Positions 1 through 10,999 of a stretch of DNA of 64,000 bases are shown piece after piece. The DNA comes from Gaeumannomyces sp. JS-464 (lineage: Eukaryota; Ascomycota; Sordariomycetes; Magnaporthales; Magnaporthaceae): NCBI GenBank assembly GCA_002197995.1, contig NGZR01000007.1, positions 1,322,399-1,386,398 of the forward strand, written 5' to 3'. How positions within the stretch are numbered: the stretch's first letter is position 1; the number at the start of each line of letters is the position of its first letter. The notes below the pieces were generated by a model that saw only the letters and a list, made by a program, of their open reading frames with translations, was not told where the DNA came from and did not search any database. The translations under genes and the position numbers were made by a program.

Positions 1-1
1 G

Positions 2-884
2 GCGCTGAAGAAAATTTACCCGGGCGTTGAGGCTGAGGGCCACGTGCTCTCGGTCCCGATGTTGGGACACCCCATCACGAACGAGGAGAAGACGAAGGCG
101 GACTTTGAGAAGCTTGAAGAGCTGGTGCGGAAGCACGACGTCATTTTCCTGTTGATGGACACGCGCGAGTCCCGATGGCTCCCCACGGTCATGGGCAAGG
201 CCTCGGGCAAGATCGTCATGAATGCGGCTCTCGGGTTTGACACATATGTGGTCATGCGTCACGGAGCTGCGCCCAAGGACGGATCTGACAGGACGCTCGG
301 CTGCTATTTCTGCAACGATGTTGTCGCCCCGGCTGATGTAAGTCAAGGCTCCACTGGTGCGCTTGTAACTGCCACGTTTGTAAGACGCTAAATTCTCCGT
401 GATTGCAGTCTGTCAAGGACCAGACACTGGATCGACAGTGCACGGTTACCCGGCCTGGCGTGGCGGCAATCGCGTCAGCCTTGCTCGTGGAGCTGCTGGT
501 GAGCATTCTGCAGCACCCGCAGAAACAGCACGCGGGTGCGCCGGAGCCGACGGCGAACCCGGACGAATACGAGCGGGACCCGCCCGACCATGCGCTGGGG
601 ATTGTGCCTCACCAAGTGCGGGATTCTTATCGACGTTCCAGAACAAAGTGGTTCGTGGCGAGTCCTACCCGTGCTGCAGTGCCTGTAGCAACCCGGTGGT
701 GTGGGCGTACAAGGCGGATGGGTGGGCTTTCGTGCGGCGGGCGCTGTCGGAGCGTGGGTACGTGGCTGAACTCTCAGGGCTTGCTGAGGTGCAGCGACTA
801 GCCGAGGCGATGGCGGGGGAGGTTGACTGGGAGGATGATGAGAGCGGTGGGGTCGACGACGATGGTGAGGGTATCATGCTCTAG
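2..884 (+). CDS. ATG7: ATG7, autophagy E1-like enzyme, 3' part (frameshifted)
   Basis: Atg7 is the cytosolic ubiquitin-like E1 that adenylates Atg8 and Atg12 and hands them to Atg3 and Atg10. Only the C-terminal part is in the window; the gene begins upstream. Exon 1 (to 337) carries the family signatures [32 protein letters not shown] and [20 protein letters not shown]...GCAG intron (338-408) follows, in phase 0. Exon 2 continues with [27 protein letters not shown], then, one frame over, [16 protein letters not shown] (Zn-binding cysteines) and [18 protein letters not shown], ending in an acidic tail at the TAG of 882-884. The frame changes at the GGG of 620-622, where a fourth G would restore the family sequence. 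This is either a real lesion or a homopolymer sequencing error. Identity is secure; whether the gene is functional is open. Confidence 0.93.
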
Positions 885-1252
885 GAGAGGGTACACTGGC
901 ACTTCTGGTAGACCTGTCGCCGCATTGGTGAGGCTTTTGCGGATTAGGAGCAAGCGGATGACGCCTGTACGAGAAGGATTTTTTCTTTTCATGGATCCCT
1001 TTTTCCCCTTTGCCTTCTTTTTCGTCTCTCATGCCCTTCTAGTATGGTATAAACTAGTGGTTCTTTAATTGGAGGAATCGGCGAGGTGCGGCGTCTGGGG
1101 AAAGGGATATAAATCTGGCGGGCGGGTGGGATAGGAGCAAACGGACTTTCCTTTGGTATTTTTATACTCGCCGAGGGGGACGGGAATCATTGTATCGCGA
1201 AAGGAAATAGGGATTGTGTTTGCTGCCGATGAGGATGAGTAAATTGTATGCT
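885..1252. other. ATG7 3' flank, no gene seen
   Basis: Intergenic stretch holding the presumed 3' UTR of ATG7. It has pyrimidine-rich runs around 968-1030 and a purine-rich simple repeat at about 1260-1280 that belongs to the next element. No open frame with recognisable protein features was seen. Confidence 0.6.
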
Positions 1253-1735
1253 TTAGGACAGAGAGAGCGAGAGAGAGAGTATATTTAACGTCGGTAAGTC
1301 GGGATCTACCAGTCCCTGCCTCCCAAGGGGCATACGACGTGCTAGCGCTACCTAAGCTAAACATTAGGCTACATGTTGCTATCCGGCGGCTAGCAGAATT
1401 AAACCCGAAGGCACACGGAGGTCGGGCCGCATTCCGGCGCTCCTTGTTAGTGAGCGGGTAATCGGCAATAGGGCGTATAAAACGCCAGGGCGTTAAAAGC
1501 GCTGCGGGTGGTAGTGATGCGGTCGGCCGGCAAAGTGCCGGGGAAAATAGTAATGTTACGGCGCTGCAGCTGGGTACTAGGTTGAAGACTTGTTGTTGCA
1601 CGAGGAGGGAAAGTCCGCTGGCCCCGTAGGGAGCCGGCGGATCCATGGCTAAGTATAGGTGTGCTGGGCTTGGTCCCGTAACAAGTAAGGCCGGGCGGGA
1701 GGGACCTTGGGACCCCCCTGTGCCCGGCTGACGAA
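1253..1735 (-). mobile_element. 5'-truncated 3' tail of LINE Y, barely RIP-mutated
   Basis: From about 1281 (TATATTTAACGTCGGTAAG) to about 1735 this sequence is the same repeat as 17,904-18,250, the 3' UTR of LINE Y. On the minus strand it ends in a simple (CT)n tail at 1258-1280; the 17.9 kb copy ends in (TTAC)n. Where the two differ, this copy usually has C or G and the 17.9 kb copy T or A, so this one is much closer to the active element. It has about 130 bp (roughly 1550-1680) absent from the other copy. The right edge is approximate. Read as a short, 5'-truncated LINE insertion, perhaps too short to trigger RIP. Confidence 0.75.
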
Positions 1736-2381
1736 ACAAAAGTTCGGGGGCTGGAAGGCCTAATTCCAACCCGGTGTGCTCCTTATGTATCGCGTATCGG
1801 ACGATAGGCTTTGCGCATGCGTGCTTAACAGGCAAAGTGCGTGCTAAGGCAGGCCAATCTTGCGCCGTGCGTATCGTTAGGATGCGGTCGACCGAGGAGT
1901 CGCGAATATGGTGGAAGGGCGGCGGCCGGTGCCGTAGTGCTGGTGCTGGGAGGGTGTGGTGGGAGGGGAAGGTGGAAAGGGGAAACGGCGGCCGTGTTTA
2001 GCGGGGGACGGCGGCGGCCGGGCCGGCTATTCGTCCAATGTGTTCTAACTGCTTTGCCGGCCTGCAGTCTTCTTGTGCATTTCGGAATCGTTTCGGCTCG
2101 GTGCGCGAGGCGAAAGCGAAAAGGAAGTCGAAGGGCGGTCTGGTGATGCGCGGAGATTGGAGCACCCCGATTGTCAAAGGTTTCGGCGCGCGCGAGGCGC
2201 GCCCTGGGCGATAGGGTGCAGGCCTTCCCATCAGCTGGCAATAGGCACCCCGAACCTTTGCCAGCCTACTTTTTCTGCTCTTTTGGCCCAGTTGCGTTGC
2301 CGACGTCGTTGTTGAAAGGAGTCGGAGAACGCGGTTCAAACAGGGCCAAATGGCCTGTTAGAACCTGTTGTGCATCCGGCT

Positions 2382-2409
2382 CATTTTGGTGGCCCGCAAC
2401 ACCAAAATG
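2382..2409. repeat. perfect 10-bp hairpin
   Basis: CATTTTGGTG and its exact reverse complement CACCAAAATG flank an 8-base loop. No U-run follows and no gene ends here, so no terminator role is claimed. Confidence 0.6.
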
Positions 2410-2691
2410 GCCGGGTTTCCTTAGCGGCCACTAACAGTGGGTCCGACAGGAAGATTTTTTCGGGGAAGGTGTGTAGGGTAAAAGGGGAAAGGAAAGGGGC
2501 ATTTATGTCGGTGCCAACGCCGTGGAGGTCTTCCTGGCCCTGTTCGGGCCTTATCGGGTGTTGCGCGTTTCGCAACGGGGACGGCGTATTTGCGTGCGTG
2601 TGCGCTAAAAGCGCGGGGGCCGGTGCGGCAGCGACGCGCTCCTCCGGGCCGAGGGGCCCCTAAGGAGAGCGTGCGCCACCCTGTTGGCTGA

Positions 2692-2709
2692 GGGGGGGGG
2701 GGGGGGGGG
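2692..2709 (+). repeat. poly-G run of 18
   Basis: Eighteen consecutive G. The length is likely unstable in sequencing and replication. Confidence 0.8.
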
Positions 2710-3229
2710 CGTTGGCAACGGCATGGTGCCGTCGCCAGCGCCGTTGGCGGGCGTGTTGGTGTTGGGTCGCTGGATTGGCGGTGTTAAGGATTTGTATGCA
2801 ATTTGGCAGTATGCACTAACAGCGCAATGCCAAAAATTGGGGAATTCGAGGAAGGTGTACGGGGAGGACCAGGGGCAGTCGTGTGTTGTCATTTCGCGGG
2901 CGGAGGGCAAGTCGTTTATGGTAACGCTGAGGCCGATAAGGGCCTCGGTTAACGCGAATCTGTACGCGGACATTCCTCCGTGGAAAGGTGAGAACACCCT
3001 GGCCTACGTGGAGGGTTGGAAAGGGATAGGAGGGAGAACAAGGGCGAGGAGCCGTGCTGCCGTGTTACGCAGCGGGTTGACGGCGAGGGGAGCGTGGTTG
3101 TTGAGTGCAGAGCCGGAGACGAAGCAACGGCTGGTGGGTTTATGTTTCTGTGGCACAACCACTGGTGGGAGCCGGCGGGGAGAGGCCGGCGGGGAGGGAG
3201 AGGCCGGGAGGGGGGGAAGAAAAAAGGGG

Positions 3230-4301
3230 GCTCCTTTGAGAGGCAACTGCCCAGATCTGCCAATTCCGTGCTCTTATCCGGAATGGGTAGCCGGCGGCGC
3301 AGGTACAACATCACCAGACCGAGGGCCCAGACGTCCCCCGGCGGGCCGCGGCCAGCCTTGGGATTGACCCTGAATTACGGTGGGACGTACCAGGGCGTGC
3401 CCGCTGTCTGCGTTGCTGCCATCGATGCACGCGTGCTGTCGCTGCTCAGCCCAAAGTCGATATGTACGGCGCCACGGGCAGCGCTGAAGAGGATATTGCC
3501 GGGTTTGATGTCGTTGTGCGTAATGCCGTTGTCGTGGACGAAGGCGAGCGCCGAGGCCATATCGTCCAGGACGCGGCGGGCATCGATGGGTGTGCCCAAG
3601 AAGCAGTCGTTGGGCCCGCGCCAGGCCCGCTGGGCGAGAGATGGCGCGGCAATGTCCTCGAGGTAGAGGCTATGCACGCGTGCATCCAGGCCCAGCAGCT
3701 GCACAATAGTAGGGAGCCCGCCAGCGCTAAGCTTCAAGTGAAAGCTGGCCTCGCGCAGCCACACGGTCGCGACCGACTTGGCACTGCCTGTCGGCTTCAG
3801 TACCTTGGCAACGACCGACGGGTGATGCGGAGTCAGGATCAAGATCATGGCTCGCCAAACGGATGAGGAGCGAGAGTCGGACAGATTTTCGATGCGCGTG
3901 ACCGAGTACTTCTCCTCAGGCCTTGATCCGATCGAAATATACCCGGAACGTGAGGAGGGCGGTCGTAGAGGCTCCACGGATCGTGGCACCGCATGTGATG
4001 TTATACACGGACTGAAAGACGGCTAGAACCCTCAAGGTCTCAACACTCTCGTCCTCGTCAACCTCCCATAGGACATCCATCCATTCACCCGCTAGGCTCG
4101 GGTGACCCTCAACGTCGGCGTGCTTTAGCTCGAAGGATTCCGGGTTTGCTGGTAGAAAATAAACCATGTCTTGTTGCTGAAGTAGAGTGAAGAGGCGGAC
4201 GGTTGGATGGGCTTGGAAGACGTGCCGCAATTCAGCACTGCAAGCACGAGCGACGCAGGAGGCCCGCCGATGCCGCCGTACCGCGCGGCGGGGAAGGTCA
4301 T
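3230..4301 (-). pseudogene. Protein kinase-like gene, broken
   Basis: On the minus strand a 204-residue open segment (3989-3375) carries a protein kinase core: VVAKVLK (candidate ATP lysine at residue 62), HNDIKPGN catalytic loop (158-165), IDFG (DFG at 178-180) and AGTPWYVPP, the start of the activation-segment 'APE' motif. The next codon is TAA (3375-3377), but the same frame then continues FRVNPKAGRGPPGDVWALGLVMLYL, the normal subdomain IX D-x-W-x-x-G, so the stop replaces the expected Glu. Upstream, ELRHVFQAHP...TFRVYFDRIK (4240-3922) lies in another frame, joined to PEEKYSVTRIENL by a one-base shift near 3918-3922; a further frame break lies near 4240. A plausible ATG is at 4301-4299. 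The C-terminal end is unclear. It resembles fungal-specific kinase-domain proteins; substrate unknown. Confidence 0.75.
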
Positions 4302-7149
4302 TGTAATCCGGGCGCGGTTAAGAGATAGGTTGCGGTTGAGGAGGGCGGGTTTTTTTTTTGCGGTACGGCCAGGCGTCGCCAAGGTGGGTGACGTCCGCGC
4401 AGTCCCCGAACGACCAGGGCGACCTGGCGAGTACGTCAGAATCGCGGTGCGCGAAAAGGGAGTACGCAAACGCGGCGGCGTGCATTCAACGACGGACGCC
4501 ATACTGGGAATCTCCTTGTCCTTGAACACAGCTTCTCGGGGCTGTCTCTGACCGCCGAGACGACATCGTAGACGGCCTTGATGGGCTTGAGACTGGCGTT
4601 GAGAATGCCAGGATTGATGCGCCGCCTTCCGTGGTTGCTAGTTGCTCACGGGGCAAAGAACGAATGGGAGCTGCATGCTGGTAACTAGCCGAGGTGCCAC
4701 GAGATGACATCGATGGGTGGACTGGGCGCCTCATCTCGGGCCGTGCTCAGACTCGATTCCAGCCGCACCTGCCACAGAATCCAGCGACTACTCCGCACCC
4801 GGACGCCCCAAACTATGCCGCCGTGGCACCTCAACAAGGCTTCCCCGCTCGGCGGACCGTGCCTGTTCGTGGGGAACCAGAAACGAACCACTCGGGCGCA
4901 AAAAGCAAAGGCACCAGGGGCGTGACGGTAGAGGCCGCGCGCCTGTTCCGTCATGTACTATTCTGCGCCAAGGCCCCCGCACAGCGAAGGCTGCTGCACG
5001 GCGACCTGAAACCGATGCGAGATGCGCCTCCTCCGCCGCCTGCGAGGCAGCAGCAGCTCGACTTGGAAGAGCGCGGCGGCAACTCCTCACAACAAACTGC
5101 CGGACGTGGCGGTTCAGCCTTTTCGTCGATTCGAAGGTTGAGAGGTGCGTAGAAACTCCTTTCCTCCGAGGCGAGGCCTGGTCATCTCCGAGGGAGGGTA
5201 CGGGCAGCTCGACGTGGTCGTACCCCAGACTGCCTGGACGATTTGCATTTCATGGTAGCACGTTATGCAGTTGTGTCGCCATGAAATCCGCCCTCTCTTG
5301 CTTCCTCCGTCCCTTTTCGCCATCGAAATTGGGCCTTTGAATGGAGGCCGGTCGTGGGTGAAGTTTATATCGTGCTCCAACTTGGGGTTATGTAGCATTT
5401 TATTCAACATCCAGCTCACTCAACTTCGCCTTCGTGATTGGCGGCGAGGCGAGACCCTGCTGCCTGGGCCACCGGCATGCCTTTGTTCCGCAGCTCCTGC
5501 TGGCTTTCTGGGACGTCTGGTGTAACAAGGGGACAATGTCAGCTTGGAGAGGGATCTCTGTATTGTATGATAATCTTTCTAGGGGCTCAAGAGATGCTTG
5601 AGGAGGCAGAATCTCTTAAGGAGCCTAGGGCCAAAACTGGCCCGCGCTATGTAGGCCACGGAGTGGCCCGTGCGAGGTACGTAGCTACAAGATACATATG
5701 GTCCTAGCCTTCGGCGTCGGGCATCTAGGACTCTTGCGCCTTTATGCAGGACTCCGGCCCTTGTCAGCCCCACAGGGGTCCGACAGGGGTCTAGTGTGGG
5801 GCCTCCCGGAGGTCTCCGTGTGACATCTGGGCGGTGACCGTCTTCGTGCCCATAGCCAGCTCTGCTGTAGTCTTGGGATCATTCGTTTCCTCAACCAGAG
5901 TTGCAGGATGCGCCGCCGCCGCCCCCTGACAACATGTCCGGCCCCCATCGCGCCGTCGGCCCCAGACGCCTCCTCGCTCATCCCCGTCACCGCCCAAGCG
6001 GCGGCGACGGCGGTGAACCACTCATCTGCTGGCTCGCGCTGGTTCGGGGCGATTGGAACCCATTGTGCTGATTTTGGGGTGTGCACGGGCCCGCGGAAAA
6101 TTGCTCCAACCTGACGGATTCAAAGTTAGGGGTGTCTGCTTCTCCTCATTACTCCCTAGTGTTTGGGGCTTGTGCCAGCCCCGGTACCTGAACGGTTGTT
6201 GCCGGAGGCGGACTTCGGAGCCCAGGTAGAGTGGAGTCCGCCAGTTGCTTCTTCCCCCGGGTGATGGCGGAGACAACCGCCCCCGCGCCTGGGAGCAGGC
6301 TCGGGTTGCGTGGTCAAGCCCTTGGCGCCGCTTCCATTTATTCCTAGGTGGCGAGATCACCAATGGTTCTTTGCCCTCAAAGAGTTGTGTCTGCCGTAGT
6401 CGGTTCAAATGCGCCATAGTATAGAAACTGGCCACCCCAGGTATACATACTGTGCACGCGGAACTACCCGGCCCTTGTTTACAACAGTAGCATCTAGGCA
6501 GGTTGGTCGCTTCTGTCGACGCCACAGCTTGGGATTGGCTAGCCACTGTGAACGGGGAAAGCCAGCGCTCTGGAGAGGCAACCCATTTGGCGAGGACTGC
6601 GGCTGATGTGATTGGACAATATGGACGTGATGCCGCAAGAAGGCTTTTATTAAAGCTTGTCACGTACTAACGGCGTCGTCGAGGCATGGCATTGCGAGAA
6701 CCCATTCATTAGCTGGCGGGAAATTCCGTACAAAGATCCTCAGTTGGAGCTAACTATCGGACGAACCCTGTCATAGCGGTATGGCGATCCTTTCGGTGGC
6801 TGGCTCAGGGCTAGCATCGGTAGTTCGGAGCAGGCCTGGAGCCGTCTCGCGTGCAGACACCTGAGCAGCCTTTATAAGCGGCCGTACCTTGATAGCCCTG
6901 GGGGATTTGGAATCGGGGAAGTACGCTTTATTACAAGGCGGCGCCCAAATTTCCACATGTGTCCAGGGTGTGACAGCTGCCCGGCAGGAAGGCCACCGAC
7001 TGCAAGCATATATACCCGCGCTCAATTCGTCACCAAAAGAATGAAACTGGCAACTCGCTGCCAAGGCGCCCCGGGCTCTTCAACTCCTTGGCTCTTTTCA
7101 TTCTGCGTTTGCACGTGCGGCATTTCCCCCCCGGCCCCCTCCGCCCATC
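4302..7149. other. Long region with no gene I can support
   Basis: Nearly 3 kb of GC-moderate, non-RIP DNA. Several long open frames overlap on both strands. Examples are 4694-5152 (+, 152 codons, PRDDIDGWTGRLISG...), 5742-6086 (-, 114 codons) and 6022-6663 (-, 213 codons). None shows a recognisable motif, signal peptide or convincing splice structure. They may be remnants of degraded genes or chance frames in GC-rich DNA. Confidence 0.4.
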
Positions 7150-8763
7150 ATGCCGTTCAGCTCAACGGAGCTCGAAACCCGCCGGGGTGAATCCCGCGCT
7201 GGCATGGGGATTGCGATCACCATTATTTGCCCCGCCATCGCGCTCCTGTCCGTAGTCTTGCGCATTTACGTGCGACAGTGTCTGGTCAAGATCGTTCACC
7301 CGGAAGATTATGCTATCATTGGCGCGATGGTACGGGGAAACCCTTGCCACCTTGTCCCCGCTTGTGGGTGCCAGCCATAATTTAAGCTTTTTTTGAAAAC
7401 GCAGATCTTCTCCATTGTCATGACCACCTGCATCGCGATTTGTAAGTTTTTTTTCTCTCCCTTTATTATATATATGTATATATATACCTCGCACAACTTC
7501 CTCCCAGCTCGTTACATGGTCAGTGCTTCGTAATGCAGCCAACTGACACCTCGCAGCATTTGCCCACGGGATGGGGAGGCATGTCGAAACAGTTCCTCCC
7601 GAGGACCTGATACTACATCTGAAGGTACGACATGGAAATTCGAAAGCCATTGGAGCGAACGCATTAAACCGCAAGTTAAATAACCATATTTTGGAGCAGT
7701 TGCTTACCCCCGTTGTCGTAACGTACATCACTATACACATGCTCGTCAAGCTATCCATTCTCCTCCAATACGTCCGACTCAGCGTCATGCGCCTCGAAAC
7801 AGCGTTATGCTATACTCTTATCGCCATTTCGACATCCGGATGGCTTATTTTGCTTGTAATTAGCCTTGTTATCTGTGTACCTCTCTATGCCATTTGGACG
7901 CCCAATACGCCGGGAGCTAAATGCCTCAATAACACCGCGGCTTTTTTTTCGAGCTTAATTTTCAGCATCATAATGGATTTTTCCATCCTTATCCTCCCGG
8001 CATTCATTCTCAGGCATTTGACGGTCGCTTGGAAGCAACGGCTGCTTCTCAGCATTATTCTATCCTTCGGCGGACTGCAAGTTTACACATTCCATTTCCA
8101 TTCTGAATGGTCTTTTTCCCCAGAGCAGCAACACTTTCGGCTAACACAGTTCCTGTCGCACTCTGCTTCTTTTTCTTTTTCTCCAGGGCCTGCATCGTCT
8201 CCGTCCTTCGTTTGCAGACAATTTACGCGACGACAACTTCCAAGGATAAAACATGGGATAGTGTTCCCAGTGCAGTATACGGCGTCGCCGAGCTGAATCT
8301 GGGCATTACCTGCGCATCTGTCGTCGCATTAAGGCCCTTGATCCGTCGACTGCGTCGGCTCTTCCCCGGAGGCGGGCCCGACGAACAGGCAAGAGTGGAC
8401 CCCAAGCCGATGGATCCCCAGCCCTGTATCCTCCTCGACGAAATCCCGTCGCCCGATAGCACCCAAGCCGATAGCGTATCCGGTGGCGCGGAGCTTGGCA
8501 CGGCAAACAAGGAACTCAGCCGGACGCGTTCCGCCACCTCTAGCAACGACCGGACGTTGAAAGGGAAGGGACAGGATCAGGATCCGGAGATCGGAGCCAC
8601 GTTTCCAGAGCCGCCTCGGGGCGACAGGTATGCTCCCCCCCTCCCCCTGCCCCGGGAACACACAATTTCCCACCTACGGTTATCACCACCTCTGGCTAAT
8701 ACGCTGCCGCTTGCTGCGCGTTCACTGCTGCAGCGCACAATGGCTTGCAAGGTCGCGTGCTGA
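7150..8763 (+). CDS. SAT4/Pth11-like rhodopsin-domain integral membrane protein
   Basis: Predicted 412-residue multi-pass membrane protein of the fungal SAT4/'rhodopsin domain' family (no CFEM domain seen); many members are putative Pth11-type receptors. Exons: 7150-7329, 7405-7441, 7557-7624, 7700-8076, 8187-8763; lengths sum to 413 codons. Introns 1-3 are GT-AG; intron 4 starts GCAAGT. The start ATG opens MPFSSTELETRRGESRAGMG, followed by the first membrane helix (about residues 19-40, ending RIYVRQ) and HPEDYAIIGA. Later features are SFAHGMGRHV, the helix containing LVKLSILLQYVRL, the stretch WTPNTPGAKCLNNTAAFF, a long helix ending LPAFILRHL, and after splicing FGGLACIVSVLRLQTIY and WDSVPSAVYGVAELNLGIT, all family hallmarks. 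The tail from about residue 290 is hydrophilic and probably cytoplasmic. Intron 3 (75 nt) keeps frame if retained. An optional last intron (GTATGC...CAG near 8628-8734) would shift the stop to 8767. Ligand unknown. Confidence 0.88.
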
Positions 8764-9929
8764 TTAGGCGCGTCGAGCCGGGCGACGAGCGGTCAGGCTG
8801 GGCCGCGACCGTCTGCCTGTCGACATCGGGGATTAATAAATGAGCCGAGAGGAAAGGCCAAGAGTTGATGTCGACGTGCGCGCGGGGGCCTTGTGTTCTG
8901 GTTCGGACGGGTGGTGCGCCTGCTGTTAAGCAACATGTTGCTTCTCTCAAACGGCGAGACACCAGCGGTACGCACTGGTTCTGCTACTGTAGGTCTAGGA
9001 AATCCAACGCTGGCGGCCCTGGACGCCGTCTTGTGGAAAGAAAAAATCCAACTGGCGGTTGTGTCAGCCCTCATAACCTGGTCCAACACACGAGAAAGGG
9101 GGCGCACTCGAAAGTCGAACCGAGGACGTGATGGAGGTTGGGGAATTGACAAAAGCCATATCTACCATATCTCCGCGGCCGTGTTGTTCTGGTTGCTTAA
9201 TACGGAAGCGACCCTAACCATTGCGGGTATCGCAGCAAGCCGACGACTGTTGTCCAGCTCCTTGCACGACCGCTATGGCCTTGCAGCAATCGGCTAGGTG
9301 TGGCAGCTAACTCGTAAATAAGCAGGCTTCGCGTCGTCAGCGAGTTAATCCCTCCACCATTAGCTTTGCGATACACCTAATTGGCGAGGAAGGGAAAGGG
9401 ACAAACTAGAACGCACACATACACAATCGCTGGGGCAAATTACCACATACGACCATACCCGCTGAAATGTACGGGATCCCGTCCGCTTTCCCCTAGTTAA
9501 ACCAGCGGGCCTTTTTAACTAAAAGAAAGCATTTGGGATCCGGGACCTTAACACTCTAGCCAATGGCCGCCCGCCATTAGCGCCCCACCCTCTGCCCTTT
9601 CCATGCTCCACACCTTATAAATGCAGCACCTCCCTCCGATTTCTTACCGTTTCTCCTTAAAAACGGAATTTTGTTGTTACACACATTTCCTAACCGTACG
9701 CCAGTCCGCTGCCACCAACGGACCGCCGCCACCACCTCGATGCCCACCCCCTGCCTGCCGCCGCCATGGAAAGGACGGTCACAAAAGCCCGCGGCCCGCC
9801 TCGTTCGAAGGGAGGGCTGCCGCATTTCCCTGCGCTTTTACCGACACCACAAAACGAACGGCCATTCCCCCGCGCTCCCGAGGTCCTTTTGCGTATACGT
9901 CGTTGCGGTTAACCAGCGGTAAAGGGAAA
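8764..9929. other. Flank between SAT4-family gene and repeat block
   Basis: A 134-codon plus-strand frame (8893-9297) is open from an ATG but has no recognisable motif. A 12-base palindrome (ACGGGATCCCGT) lies near 9470. The composition is still non-RIP. Nothing else can be supported. Confidence 0.4.
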
Positions 9930-10597
9930 ACGTGATAGCGTTTTTACCAACGGGTATTCCTGTTAAAACCACGAAGCCGGTTCGGGACTATCGGGCTAGC
10001 CGAGCACGAGAAAAAGACAAGCGCCGAAATGCTTTCGCAAACCTTGCCAAATTCGCCGGGAAGCCGTTGCGCGACGCACGCGACTGCAGTAAAAGCTTCC
10101 GCCGTGCATAAAAGGCAGTGATAAAATTATGGAAAATGTACGTCCTTAATACACTTTCCTCCTTACTTTTTGTTTGTTTTTGCCACATTATTAATATTTT
10201 CAATTTTAAATTTTTTAAAGGCGTTATCGGCATCGATTTGGATAAAGCCTGGTTTAGCTTATATCGCGACGAAACCGGAGCGACAGACTATTGCCGAAGC
10301 TTCCTCGTAAACTACGTCAAATATTTTAAGCGGCTTGTTGTGTACCTCGGTCCGGAAAAATATAAACTTGAACGATTTATAACGGCAGCTTACAGCGTTA
10401 AAAGTTTTTGGAAAACCTTCGTGCTGGCGGCTAATGCCTCCGTTTTCGAAAAACGGAAACGCGACGATCCCGACCGTGCAAATCTATGGACATTAAGGTG
10501 TAATTACAGCGAAAAAAAAGGCTGGAACCGGGCCCGTTTGGCAAATTTCTTACGTCCGTTGCATCCCTCCCCGTTCGCCCTGTTTGCCGTCTTATAA
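9930..10597 (+). pseudogene. Unrecognised coding-like segment at the edge of the repeat block
   Basis: From about 10,221 a frame runs GVIGIDLDKAWFSLYRDE, then SFLVNYVKYFKRLVVYLGPEKY, KSFWKTFVLAANASVFEKRKRDDPDRA, LWTLRCNYSEKKGWNRARL and FLRPLHPSPFALFAVL, stopping at 10,597. The amino-acid make-up looks like a genuine protein (amphipathic helices, a PDRA-LWTLR-NYSE block), unlike the stop-ridden sequence to the right. The preceding 80 bases (10,138-10,220) are AT-rich, begin GTACGT and end AAAG like an intron, but the phases do not join cleanly. I do not recognise the family; it may be the end of a transposon-associated gene or a host gene interrupted by the repeats. C-terminal half is clearer than the rest. 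Confidence 0.4.
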
Positions 10598-10999
10598 ACC
10601 GCTAACAAAAGAAACACTGCGATAGTGGGTTGCGATAAACCTAAGCCGCGAGTACAACCTTAGTTTTAAACAATCGTTTATTAATAAAGGTGCGCGACGA
10701 CAAGCACCCAAAGTGATTGTTTTTTTAGGCTATTTTACTCGATCGCGGGCTAAAGCGCGCGTAAGCTAAAATACTAAGGCTAATGTATAAGCTTAAAGCT
10801 GTAAGGCACTAGTTGCTACCCACGTAACTTTAAGCCACTTTTAACGCCCTTTTATAAGCTACGCAACGGTTTTAATGGCATTACGAGCCCGTATTTACGT
10901 AATAATCCTTTAAATTCGTAGTATTTCCCTGGTTTTCTTATAAGCCGTTTATTGCGACATTTGTTGCATTTTTAACTAAATAATAAACCTCGCTTATTT

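Larger units (their letters stand above)
1736..3229. other. GC-rich intergenic region
   Basis: About 1.5 kb between the LINE tail and the kinase pseudogene. It holds a GC-rich inverted repeat near 2186-2204 (GGCGCGC/GCGCGCC), a perfect hairpin at 2382-2409, an 18-base G run at 2692-2709 and G-rich near-repeats around 3170-3220. A 227-codon open frame on the plus strand (2684-3367) has no ATG at its start, runs straight from the poly-G and has no recognisable domain, so no gene is called. Confidence 0.5.

Noticed and set aside
2684..3367. 227-codon plus-strand open frame
   Set aside because: No ATG at its start, begins in the 18-G run, overlaps the kinase pseudogene antisense and has no recognisable motif.
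6022..6663. 213-codon minus-strand frame as a gene
   Set aside because: Amino-acid composition shows no domain or transmembrane pattern, and it overlaps other equally long frames; left as unresolved sequence.
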